A DNA stretch of 64,000 nt, taken from assembly GCA_018343915.1 (NCBI GenBank), contig JABRWF010000005.1, positions 841,001-905,000 on the forward strand. Direction: 5' to 3'. This document shows, in pieces, positions 35,281 through 45,391 of this stretch (the first letter of the stretch is position 1; every line of letters begins with the position of its first letter). Below the pieces are notes generated by a model. The model had not been told where the DNA came from and ran no database searches. It saw only the letters and a program-made list of their open reading frames with translations. The position numbers and the translations under genes are program-made. This stretch comes from Agroathelia rolfsii (Eukaryota > Basidiomycota > Agaricomycetes > Amylocorticiales > Amylocorticiaceae).

Positions 35281-36775
35281 CTAATGACGTCCACTCTTCT
35301 CAAGACCGGCAAGTCGTAGTGCAAAGAACCTTTGCACAAACGTGAGAGAATTGATCCATGGTAAAATCCACAAGACGATGCGGTATACAATATCATAAGT
35401 AAGGCCAGTCTGAGATCCTAGCATTACTGTGTTCTTGGTGAGCCTGATTACCCTGAGTGCGAGTTCGTGTCTCTCGTCGGCCCATGTTTGAAGGGCTAAA
35501 GTGACCGTTAACTTAGTGCCATGATGTAACGAAGGGAAATTGGAAATCAAATGGACGTACTGCTTTCAGGGGCACCTCGGAGGTGCTCTGCTAGCGCTCT
35601 GCCTAGAGCAATGGAGTCACGGAGCCCTAGGTTCATGCCCTGACCGCCCGCAGGCGAGTGAATATGAGCAGCGTCTCCTACAAGAAATATACCAGCACCC
35701 TTGTCCCCTTCTAAATTAGATTCGCCAAATCTCACATAGTGCTTGTCTGCTACTGCAGAGCGGTTGCGGAAGCGGGAGGACCAGACGAGATCATCAATCT
35801 CGAGGTCAGGAGCGCCGTGGAAAGTTGGTCGTATCCGATCCACCATTGCCTGCATATACTCCTTTGTCGGATGTAGATCCGGAAGTGGATCGTTTATAGG
35901 GATGCCAAAGAATATGCGGTACATAGGCCTAATTTGCTTCGTATCCGGGGCAGCAGAACGGAATGAGTAGGGTACAACGCCCAGAACGTTGCCTCTTCCC
36001 CAGTAACCTGCAATGTTTCCTCGGAGGTCTGGATCGCCCTTGAATGTGACATCTGCGAGAGCCATATAAGTCAGATTTGTAACTTCTTCCTCCGTTTTCT
36101 GCGAAACAGGGTCTGCGAATCGAATCCCCATAAGGGTTCGAATCTACGGCATGGGTCATTATGCAAAAATGATGGATATATTTGATGATAACTGACGGTA
36201 GATCTTGATCCATCGGCACCGATAATATACTTGGCACGGATGGTCTCACCCGACTCGAAAGACACATCGACGGCATCCCTAGAAGCGGTTGATGATTTCA
36301 TAGACATCACCTTGAAAGGGCGGTGAACTTCAAGCCCAAGTAATTGGAGGCGCTTTCCCAAATTGACTTCAGTCATGGCTTGCGAAAGAATCAAAGCAAA
36401 CGGATATCGTGTGTAGTCTCCCATGAGAGAGAACCCCGACTTCATGAGAACTCGGCCCGTCTCACGATCAAAGACATTGGTTGTAGGCACTGGACGGCCT
36501 TGGTCAATCAGCAACTCCGCACAAGATATTTGTTCAAGTGCCTAGATATTTTAGAATTAGCACATCGGCATGAACGCATCATCTCAAGGAGTAATGAAAC
36601 ACACCTCCAGAGTACCAGCATGTATGACAACCGCACGAGATGAGTTCTCGCCTTGCTTAACGGCATCTACAATGCATATATCTCGGATGCCTTGCTGTAG
36701 CAGAGAAAGAGCAGTCGCAAGGCCAGCAGGTCCTGCACCGACAATGAGAACGGTTGTTTGAGAGGGAAGTGACAT
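35281..36775 (-). CDS. FAD-dependent aromatic hydroxylase-like monooxygenase, tandem copy 1
   Basis: Exons 36605-36775, 36197-36541, 35561-36143 and 35281-35495 sum to 1314 nt, 437 aa. The N-terminus has the dinucleotide-binding [14 protein letters not shown], then RAVVIHAGTLE and the DG motif [26 protein letters not shown] follows for FAD ribityl contact. This is the group A (PHBH/phenol-2-monooxygenase) flavoprotein fold, which hydroxylates or epoxidises aromatic or polyketide substrates using NAD(P)H and O2. The C-terminus ends after a hydrophobic helix pair ([14 protein letters not shown]) instead of the thioredoxin-like domain of phenol hydroxylases. Those hydrophobic segments suggest membrane association. 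It is the first of three paralogues with identical intron positions. Confidence 0.92.
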
Positions 36776-37837
36776 GGTCGAGAGCGAAGATGAGGTATTG
36801 AGCTGAAGACCACATCTCTAACAGCAACCCAGTTTATATATGAGCTACGTTTATGTTGTCCGGTTGAAACCGCTTTGCTTGTAATAGAAGACACCGATCA
36901 TATGAGGGCGCGCTAACATAGCCCGGTAGGTAGTCGAGTGTCGCATGGTCACGAACGGAGTAATGACGATTGAGTCAGAGTGACGGCCTCGATGGGATGG
37001 TCAAGTAATGACCATAATTTGTAGATAGCTCCTCTCGTATAGCTGTTACACTATAGCGGACTCGGCTCAATTACGATGTCGTGCATTGCGTCGCCAAATT
37101 CCGTCTGAATACTGGCAAATCCGACTTCGGAGAAATTGCAAAAAGTCAAGCTAGTCAAGACGTAACCCGATCGGCAAGGCCGTTCGGAACCGGGAGGACT
37201 TATTTGTGTAGATCATGTGAACAATAGGAGCTTCCACTGGCAGTTCAATTGCCATAGAGAATCAAGCATATCCATCATGTAAGTAACCAAAAAACACTCC
37301 ATCGTTGATGTAAGAAACGGCTGAGCCGCGGTAGACTGAGGATTGCCGAAACCATTTTCGCTTTAGGAAGCCTAGCCCGATGACAAATCTTGACAATACA
37401 CATGTAACGCCTGCAGATTCGTTGGCTTGATCGATAGTAGCAACCATACAATTAGTAAGTGCAACGGAAAACACAACACTATCATTGCAACGAAATTCCC
37501 GCAACTGAGAAAAATCAAAATGCTGAATATGCTTTTATGCTTACTAAACCAAATTACGACGGTCAGTGCACTCTCACTAGCCCAAGGATCTGCGACTTGG
37601 AGCCGGATCTTTACACGAAAAGACGAATAGGAAAGCTCAAACTGCTGCCAAAATTTTGAATTTTCAACAAGATGAATAGATTAGATATCCGAACAGATTT
37701 GGATTAAGGACTTTGTGTACTGGGTAAAAAAAAATTGCATGCAAAAAGTGAGCAATCCTGATTATCAAAGCTGTAGCTATGATATATCAGTGGAGGATAG
37801 CGAGAATATCGGGGCAACACTACTTATACGAAAAGAG
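36776..37837. other. Spacer between monooxygenase copies 1 and 2
   Basis: A TATATAAAC element (plus-strand TTTATATAT near 36831-36840) lies about 60 nt before the copy 1 start codon on the minus strand. Beyond this the roughly 1 kb spacer contains no recognisable gene. Confidence 0.55.
36831..36840 (-). promoter_or_regulatory. TATA-like box, monooxygenase copy 1
   Basis: ATATATAAAC on the minus strand at about -60 relative to the start codon. The matching element precedes copies 2 and 3 at similar distance. Confidence 0.55.
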
Positions 37838-39341
37838 CTAATGATTTCCGTGTCTCTCAAGACCAGCAAGCTGCAACGCCCAAAACCTTTGCACAAAAGT
37901 GAAAGAATTGATCCACGGCAAGATCCATAGGACAATACGGTACACAAAATCATAAGTAAGGCCGGTCTGAGACCCTAACGACACTACATTCTTCGTTAAT
38001 TTGATCACCCTGAGTGCAAGTTTATGCCTCTCATCAGCCCACGACTGGAGGTCTATAATATTCGTCAAGTTAGTCTTATGGTAACACTGACAATCGGAGA
38101 GTCAACGTGACGTACGACTTTCAGGGTCACCTCGAAGGTGCCCTGCTAATACCCGACCTAGAGAAATTGAATCACGAATCCCCAAGTTCATACCTTGGCC
38201 GCCCGCAGGTGAATGAATGTGGGCAGCATCGCCTACAAGGAATATAGCGGCATCACACTCTCCTTCCAGACTCGGATTGGATCCACAGAATCTCACATAA
38301 TGTTTTTCAGTAATAGCAGAACGATTGTGAAACCGGGAGGACCAAATCAGATCATCGATCTCAAGGTTAGGGGCACCGTGGAAAATGGGTCGCATCTTGT
38401 CCACCATTGTTTGCAGGTATTCCTTGGCCGGATGTGGATCCGGAAGTGGTTCGTTCACGGGGATACCAAAGAATATACGATATAAGGGCCTGGTCGGCTT
38501 TGTGTTTGTGTTGGCAGAGCGGGATGAATGAGGCACGACGCCGAGAATATTTCCTCTTCCCCAGTAACCCCCTATGTTTGCTTGCAAGTCTGGATTGCCT
38601 TTAAGTGTGATGTCTGCAAGCGCCATGTAAGTCAGGTTGGTAATCTCCTCCTCTGTTTTCTGAGAAATAGGATCTACGAATTTGATCCCCATAAGGGTTC
38701 GAACCTACAGTAGAAGTCGGAAGTCAGTATGTGCAAAGGATGTGTATACTGCATGAAACACTGACAGTAGATCTTGACCCATCTGCACCTACAATATACC
38801 TGGCACAGATCATTTCACCCGATTCGAAAGAGACATCGACAGCGTCCTTTAGAGTATTTGATGGCTTCATAGACACCACTTTAAGAGGACGATGGACTTG
38901 TAACCCAAGGGATTGCAGGCGCTTGCCCAAAGTGGCCTCAGTGGTGGCTTGCGAGAGAACCAAACCAAATGGGTAACGTGTGTAGTCTCCCATGAGAGAG
39001 TAGTCTGACTTCATGAGAACTTGGCCCGTCTCACGGTCTAAGATGCATGTTGTAGATATCGGAAAACCTTGGTCAATCAGCAACTGTGCACATGATATTT
39101 CGTCAAGTTCCTATATTACCGGATAAGAACGATTGGATGGATGATTGATCGCAAGAATAGCAATACAAACTTCAAGAGTCCCAGCATGTATGGCAAGTGC
39201 ACGAGATGAGTTTTCGCCTTGCTCAACGGCATCTACAATGCATATATCTCGGATACCTTGATGTAGCAAAGAGAGAGCAGTCGCAAGGCCAGCAGGTCCA
39301 GCGCCGACAATGAGAACGGTTGTCTGAGAGGGGAGCGACAT
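37838..39341 (-). CDS. FAD-dependent monooxygenase-like, tandem copy 2
   Basis: Paralogue of copies 1 and 3 with the same four exons and all flavin motifs: [25 protein letters not shown] and [18 protein letters not shown]. Differences cluster in the central region ([30 protein letters not shown]) and the loop before the second FAD motif. There copy 2 has a three-residue insertion and an extra Cys ([17 protein letters not shown]). This loop borders the substrate pocket in related enzymes, which would suit a shift in substrate. The reading frame is intact through [14 protein letters not shown] to ERHGNH. I chose MSLPSQTT at 39341, as in the other copies; an in-frame Met four codons upstream is possible. 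Confidence 0.91.
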
Positions 39342-40521
39342 AGCCAAGAACAAAGGCGAGGTATAGTAGGGTTCACAGCTCTAATAACGAAAAAGTTTAT
39401 ATATGGATGAATTTTATGTTACCCAATTTAAACTGTATTTCTTGTTGCTTCGAATAGGGGATACCAATCAGATGATGATATATCAATAGAGCCCAAGTCT
39501 CTGTGACGGGGGCTTAGGCGCCACATGGCGTACATGAATGTACGATGTAATTGATCATGCGCCGATGATGGCCTCGAACCTGGGGCCTGACGGAGCTGCC
39601 GGGTACTGGATTATAATTGCAGGTAGTAGCAGCTCCTTTAGGTAGGGCAGGGTATGCTCATGTGTATCGTGTTGACCTGGAGAACTCGTATTGTTCTTGC
39701 TTGTGGAGCACGTACATAAAATTAAGACGATTGTCATGGTGAATGAATTATTTATAATTGTGCAAGTTGATTCGTGTTGCACCCGCCAGGAAGCTGTTGG
39801 CTGAAAATGTAGTCGTTAAATATGTACTGGTAGGCCTGACAGACTCTGACTCCGAGTTAACAGGGACTCCCTACTAGTATAGCCCAAGGGATTAGCCGTA
39901 GCGGCTTGCAACGATGCAATCAAAGAGATGCTAGAATTTCAGTGGAGCTGGTGCAATGGCATATCCTGACTTGAATGGTGTAGCAACAGCCTAAGTGCTA
40001 AAATTCGCGCTGAAAGGCCACACCAGTATTATCGTAATTTCTGGCAACCGAATTGATCGATATTTGTCGTAATCAGTCAATGGCCCAATGTCGGGCTGTT
40101 GGAATAGTCAGGATTACAGATTGTTTTGGTTTCCACCTCCAAACACTCTCAAGTATATTATTGGAATAAATGGGATGAGAAAATGACTTGTATATTCGGT
40201 AGATAAAATGTATCGGTTTTATACATGTATGTTAATTGTGAGACATAAGACAAAAGAATACAAAAGAAACAAAAGAAACTATTGTTACGACGCATACAAA
40301 AAATTCGTGCTATATTCGTAGCTGTTTATTATCCTTATTATCCAACATATATGGCAACACTACAACTGCGATGGTGAAACTTATCATACATCCTAAAAGC
40401 ACATAGGTACGGCTCAATCAACTTCATGCTACAGCTTGACAATCTTTGCGTATTATATATATCAGAAGTGCGTCAGAACAAAGCTATAAGAAAAGTAATT
40501 ATCTAAATTAAGCAAAGATAA
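39342..40521. other. Spacer between monooxygenase copies 2 and 3
   Basis: A TATA-like element (TTTATATAT, 39396-39404, minus-strand use) precedes copy 2. The remainder of the 1.2-kb spacer is AT-rich, has A/CA-rich stretches near 40240-40300, and holds no recognisable gene. Confidence 0.55.
39396..39404 (-). promoter_or_regulatory. TATA-like box, monooxygenase copy 2
   Basis: ATATATAAA on the minus strand about 55-60 nt before the copy 2 start, equivalent to the boxes of copies 1 and 3. Confidence 0.55.
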
Positions 40522-42014
40522 CTAATGACTTGCCCGCTTTTCGAGACCGGCAAGCTGCAGCGCAAAGAACCTTTGCACAAATGTGAAGGAATTTATCCAT
40601 GGCAAGATCCACAAGATGATACGGTACACAAGGTCATAGGTAAGACCGGTATGAGACCCTACCGACACTGTGTTACTGGTAAGCTTGATCACCCTGAGTG
40701 CAAATTGATGCCTCTCGTCAGCCCATGATTCGAGACCTGTTATGGTTGTCAGATAAGCCTTATAATAACATTGGAAGTCTGGGTGTCAGCTTGACGTACA
40801 GTTCTCAGGAGCACCCCGGAGATGCTCTGCCAATGCCCGACCTAGAGTAATCGAATCACGAATCCCCAAGTTCATGCCCTGGCCGCCCGCAGGTGAATGA
40901 ATGTGAGCGGCGTCGCCTACAAGGAATATTCCAGCGCCTTTGTCTCCTTCCAAGTTGGGTCCACCGAATCTCATATAATGTTTGTCAGCAATAGCAGAAC
41001 GATTGCGGAACCAAGAAGACCACAAAAGATCATCGATCTCAAGCTTGGGAGCGCCGTGGAAAATGGGTCTTATCCGGTCTACCATTGCTTGCATGTATTC
41101 CCGTGTCGGATGTGAGTCCGGAAGTGGATCATTTGCGGGAATACCAAAGAATATGCGACACTGGGGCCTAGTATGCTTCGTGTCTGTGGCGGCAGGAGGG
41201 GATGGATAGGGCACGACACCAAGGACGTTACCTCTTCCCCAGTAACCCCCTACAATTCTTCCAACGTCTAGGTTGCCTTTGAGTGTAACATCCGCAAGTG
41301 CCATGTAGGTTAGGCTGGTAACTTCTTCCTCTGTTTTCTTCGAAACAGGGTCTGCAAATCGAATCCCCATGAGAGTTCGAACCTACAGCCGGGATTAAAA
41401 AAATATATAGGGTATGTATATTCAATGAAGAACTGACTGTAGATCTTGATCCATCTGCGCCGACTACATACTTGGCACATATGCTCTCTCCCGACTCAAA
41501 AGAAACATCGACGGCATCCCTTAGAGTAGTTGATGGCTTCATAGACACCATCTTCAGAGGACGATGGACATGCAACCCAAGGGATTGCAGGCGCTTGCCC
41601 AAAGTGGCCTCAGTCGTGGCTTGTGAGAGAATCAAAGTAAACGGGTAACGGGTATAGTCACCCAGAAGAGAGTATCGTGCATTCATGAGAACCCGGCCCG
41701 TCTCACGATCAAAGATACATGTTGCGGACACTGGAGAACCTTGGTCAATCAGCAACTGTGCACATGAGAGTTCGTCAAGAGCCTGTATCACTGGGTAAGA
41801 ACGTTTTTATGAAAAAATTAATTTAAAGAATAGAAAAACAAACCTCGAGGGTTCCGGCATGTATGGCAAGTGCACGAGACGAGTTTTCGCCCTGTTCTAC
41901 GGCATCTACAATGCATATATCTCGGATGCCTCGCTGCAGCAGAGATAGAGCAGTCGCAAGGCCAGCAGGTCCAGCGCCGACAATGAGGACGGTTGTCTGA
42001 GAGGGCAGTGACAT
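40522..42014 (-). CDS. FAD-dependent monooxygenase-like, tandem copy 3
   Basis: Third paralogue, again four exons, starting [19 protein letters not shown] and ending QLAGLEKRASH. FAD motifs are complete (GADGSRST and [18 protein letters not shown]). The mid-region differs ([33 protein letters not shown]), and copy 3 lacks the extra loop residues seen in copy 2. The final exon reads [22 protein letters not shown], followed by the same hydrophobic pair of segments. The frame is intact. The substrate cannot be inferred. No polyketide synthase, P450 or transporter adjoins the array, so pathway membership is open. Confidence 0.91.
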
Positions 42015-42056
42015 GGTCAAGGACAAACTGAAGTCCGTAGCTTTGATAGTGGCAGG

Positions 42057-42066
42057 GCTTATATAC
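42057..42066 (-). promoter_or_regulatory. TATA-like box, monooxygenase copy 3
   Basis: GTATATAAGC on the minus strand about 45-50 nt before the copy 3 start codon. Confidence 0.5.
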
Positions 42067-42538
42067 AAATCATGCTCATGCGAGTGGTATTTAATTCAAC
42101 CTGCCTTCCTTCTTGCTTCGAGTAGTAAGAACACAGATCAGATGAAGGGACACCGGCGGAGTTGGCTTATGCGCCCCATGATATGTATGTACAGTGCAAC
42201 CGATGATGTATTGATGCCAGTGATGACCTCAAACTTGAGGAATGGCAGGATACGTGGCCCGGTTTGCGAGTAAGAAGGAGGTGCTAGAGCAGTGTGTGGT
42301 CATATGCATTGCGTTAAACGCTTTCTCTGTCTGTGAAAACCCGACATCGGGTGAATCATGAAGTTTAATAACAAGTTCCGATCGGAAGATTGCTGACAGT
42401 GGAGTAAATAATTAGTACTCTTGCTTGTGGGGCAAATGACGGTGATATAGCGAAACCAGGCATTTTTCTTACCTGAATTTATATTTATTTGCGTCGCATT
42501 TGCCAGGTAGCTGTTAGTTGAAAATACGATTGTTTAGG

Positions 42539-42576
42539 TTGAACTTGATGTAACGTTTAGTTACATCCAAGTTCAA
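42539..42576. repeat. Short hairpin, 16-17 nt arms, 5-nt loop
   Basis: TTGAACTTGATGTAAC (42539-42554) pairs with GTTACATCCAAGTTCAA (42560-42576), leaving one bulged base and a GTTTA loop. It is not followed by a T run and lies far from either neighbour's stop, so a terminator role is unlikely. Confidence 0.8.
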
Positions 42577-42644
42577 GTCATCCCGCCAACCGGCCCGGCT
42601 TACTCCGATGCTGTCAAAAGAGAGAATTTCTGTATTAGAAATTT

Positions 42645-42765
42645 AGAATCACGGCGGGGGATTTCACATGATATTTGCCTTTAGCAGATCGGCAAATGGG
42701 TCTTAGCCAATCAAAGGGCTTGTTTTTCATCTATTAATCCGAATATCCCCGCCGTGAATATTTCA
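42645..42765. repeat. Inverted-repeat-bounded ~120-bp segment (possible MITE)
   Basis: TCACGGCGGGGGAT (about 42649-42662) is inverted as ATCCCCGCCGTGA near 42745-42757, with further weak pairing of flanking AT bases. The interior shows no coding capacity. The GC-rich ends in AT-rich DNA look like short terminal inverted repeats, but no clear target-site duplication is visible. Confidence 0.55.
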
Positions 42766-42996
42766 GTAAACATTACAGATCGCGGCTTCACCTAGTGCAG
42801 CCTGTTTATCCATTCTATAGTGCTAAAATATAGCGTAAAATATCATGGCTTTTAGGCAACTGGATTGTTCGAGAATTGTTTATTGGAATTACTGAATGAT
42901 GCGATGTTGAGATGTTGAAACAGTCATGACCACATCGTTTTTTTCTGCTTCCAAACTAAGATCCTTCTCAAGCATAAGCCGTTCTCATCTGCAAAT

Positions 42997-45070
42997 ATGG
43001 CTACTTTGCTACCTCCACCAAAGCGACAAAAAGTCTATCATGGAGTCCCAGCACCAGAGCCAGAGGAACCCAAATCGTCACCCAATGTCGTCGTGCAATT
43101 TGTATCTGAAGATGATGGCCAACCATTGGCCCCCGCTGTCAATCTCCCTGCTAATGTCTCCCGTGAGGGACTGGAGGCATTGATAAACAAGTTAGCCCCT
43201 AGGGTAAGTAGGCTCTTTCTCATAAAAAGCTCCATCTTCTTGGCTTGTGTTTACCCAGCAAAACAAGATAGGATGAGGATCCAGTACCATTTGCATTCCA
43301 TGTCTCTTTGCCAGCATCCACAACGGAAGCTACACCAAGTGCACCGACCAGAATTGCTATTTCGAAATCCATCGAAGCCGATGTACTCTCCCATGCAAGC
43401 CAGGCATTTACAGAGGAAGATATCATTGTCGTTCACTGTTCCCCACAAGCCGTTTTTCGAGTCAGGCCTGCCACGAGATGTTCATCAACGCTGAGCGGCC
43501 ACAGCTCTCCAATCCTCTGCGCATCATTCTCGCCCACTGGCCGTCTACTTGCGACAGGATCGGGAGACAATACTGCTCGTTTATGGGATCTTAACACCGA
43601 AACACCGTCACACACCCTATCTGGGCATAAAGGCTGGGTTCTATGCGTCGAGTGGGAGGCGATGGAGAGAAAACTCGCTACTGGTGGCCATGATGGTCAT
43701 GTAGGATGCTTTCCTGATCTAGCTGAAAAACCTGTTGGCTGACGAAAAGAGCGTCCTTCTCACAGGTGTGGCTATGGGATTTCGAGAAGAAGCAAACTAC
43801 CACAACTACAGAAGCCGATAAGAAAGAAAAGAAAGGCCAACCCCAAGGCCACCCCATGAAGGGGCATTCGAAATGGATAACATCGCTGGCATGGGAACCT
43901 ATACATCTGTGAGTTATTCGGACAGGATATACGCCGAACCCGAGTGATCTCAATCTTTAACATCCAGAAATGCCACAGCACCTCGCCTAGCATCATCCTC
44001 AAAAGATGGCACCGTCCGGGTGTGGAATACGTCAATACGACAATTGGCCTTCACCCTTGGCGGCCATACTGCCAGTGTGAATGTTGTTAAATGGGGAGGC
44101 GGTGGCCTCGGTGGCCGTGGTGTACTATATACTGGTTCGAGCGATCGAACTGTGCGCGTATGGGATGCCGAAAATGTTAGCTATTTAATCTATAAACCCG
44201 TATTCGTGATGGTTCTGACCGGATACCTTTGTTCTTCTAGGGACGACCACTTCATGTATTAAAAGACCACGCGCACTGGGTGACTACTCTTACGCTCAAC
44301 ACTGACTTTGTTCTTCGTACCGGACCATTTGATCATAAAGGCAAAAAACCCGCTTCAGACGAAGAAGGTATGCATATATCTACTCACTTTCAACATATCA
44401 TACATATCAAACTTACGGACACTAGCACAAATACTCGCTTTGGAGCGATACAACGCCCTTCTCAAAACAACACCCGAACTTCTCATTTCCGGCTCGGACG
44501 ATCACACGCTCTTCCTTTGGTCTCTCTTCCCCTCTCGTACCGGGGAAGACGCATCACTGCCCGCCACCGAAGGTAAACGCAAGCCACTCGCACGTCTCAC
44601 AGGCCACCAACGCCAAGTATCGCATGTTGTGTTCAGTCCCGACGGGCGGTGGGCCGCCTCAGCCGGATGGGACAGCGCCATCCGGATCTGGGAGGGGCGC
44701 ACAGGCAAATTTGTTGCGACACTCAGGGGCCACGTCGGGCCAGTATATCGACTTGCATGGAGTGCGGATTCGCGCATGGTTGTCAGCGCGAGTAAAGATA
44801 GCACGCTCAAGGTTTGTTATCATTTCGTCCCATTTGTCAATTCTTTGGTTCTAATGATGCCCTTGCATGGTCAACAGATTTGGGACCTAAAAACGTACAA
44901 AATAAAAACGGATCTCCCTGGACATACAGATGAAGTTTACTGTGTCGACTTTGTTGCCGATAAAGTCGTCAGTGGTGGTAGGGACAGGACTGTGAAGATG
45001 TAAGCTTCTTCTGATGTTTCAACCCAGTCATTCGTACTCATCGTCGTTTCTTTATAGATGGAAAAATTAG
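42997..45070 (+). CDS. rsa4: Notchless homolog (NLE1/RSA4), ribosome assembly WD40 protein
   Basis: After MATLLPPPKRQKVYHG comes the NLE domain (VVVQFVSEDDGQPLAPAVNLP, EDIIVVHCSPQAVFRVRP). This is the MIDAS-interacting ubiquitin-like domain that binds the AAA protein Rea1/Midasin. Eight WD40 blades then follow: CSSTLSGHSSPIL, ARLWDLNT, VWLWDFEKK, VRVWNTS, TVRVWDAEN, LFLWSLF, IRIWEGRTGK, IWDLKTYK. The gene ends VKIWKN, the last residues coming from a small terminal exon (45058-45070). Rsa4 is released from pre-60S particles by Rea1, a nuclear maturation step. Introns are GT-AG. An inserted Lys-rich loop (TTTTTEADKKEKKGQ) follows VWLWDFEKK, as in other fungal copies. The start was chosen for the conserved N-terminus. 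Confidence 0.94.
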
Positions 45071-45391
45071 AAGGCCTTGACCTTCCCTCTGTTCCCTCTT
45101 TGGCACTTTTACAGCTCTGAGTGACCCACATCATGTTTGTTCACATGTATTACCTTGCTTCTTATGGTGCATCCCTAAAACCTCTTATTCATCCACACAA
45201 GATTGTAATAGAATGGGATAGCAAAAAAAAAAGTAATTCGACTTTGTTTGATAATCATACACAACCCCCATGAAATACACAATATACATTTATAATTAAG
45301 AAGAGAGTCCAAGAGTCTACGCTACCACCCCCCAATGCCTCATTGTCTGGCCGTAAGCTTCACCACGCGTAAAATAATTGATCCTGTCGAA
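45071..45391. other. Convergent intergenic region between NLE1 and the makorin-like gene
   Basis: Two 3' ends meet here. An A run lies near 45220-45235. No other feature seen. Confidence 0.6.

Larger units (their letters stand above)
35281..42014 (-). repeat. Tandem array of three FAD monooxygenase genes
   Basis: Three head-to-tail genes (35281-36775, 37838-39341, 40522-42014) have the same four-exon structure and near-identical motifs. They start 2.57 kb and 2.67 kb apart. Spacers of about 1.1-1.2 kb have diverged more than the coding parts, apart from TATA-like boxes near each start. Confidence 0.92.
42015..42996. other. Divergent intergenic region between monooxygenase copy 3 and NLE1
   Basis: It contains a TATA-like element for copy 3 at 42057-42066 and two inverted-repeat structures listed separately. 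No gene was recognised. Confidence 0.6.

Noticed and set aside
36130..36150. TTCGAATC-like sequence recalling a tRNA T-loop (also near 38697 and 41376)
   Set aside because: It lies in the conserved exon of each monooxygenase (IRTLMGIRF) and no cloverleaf can be drawn around it.
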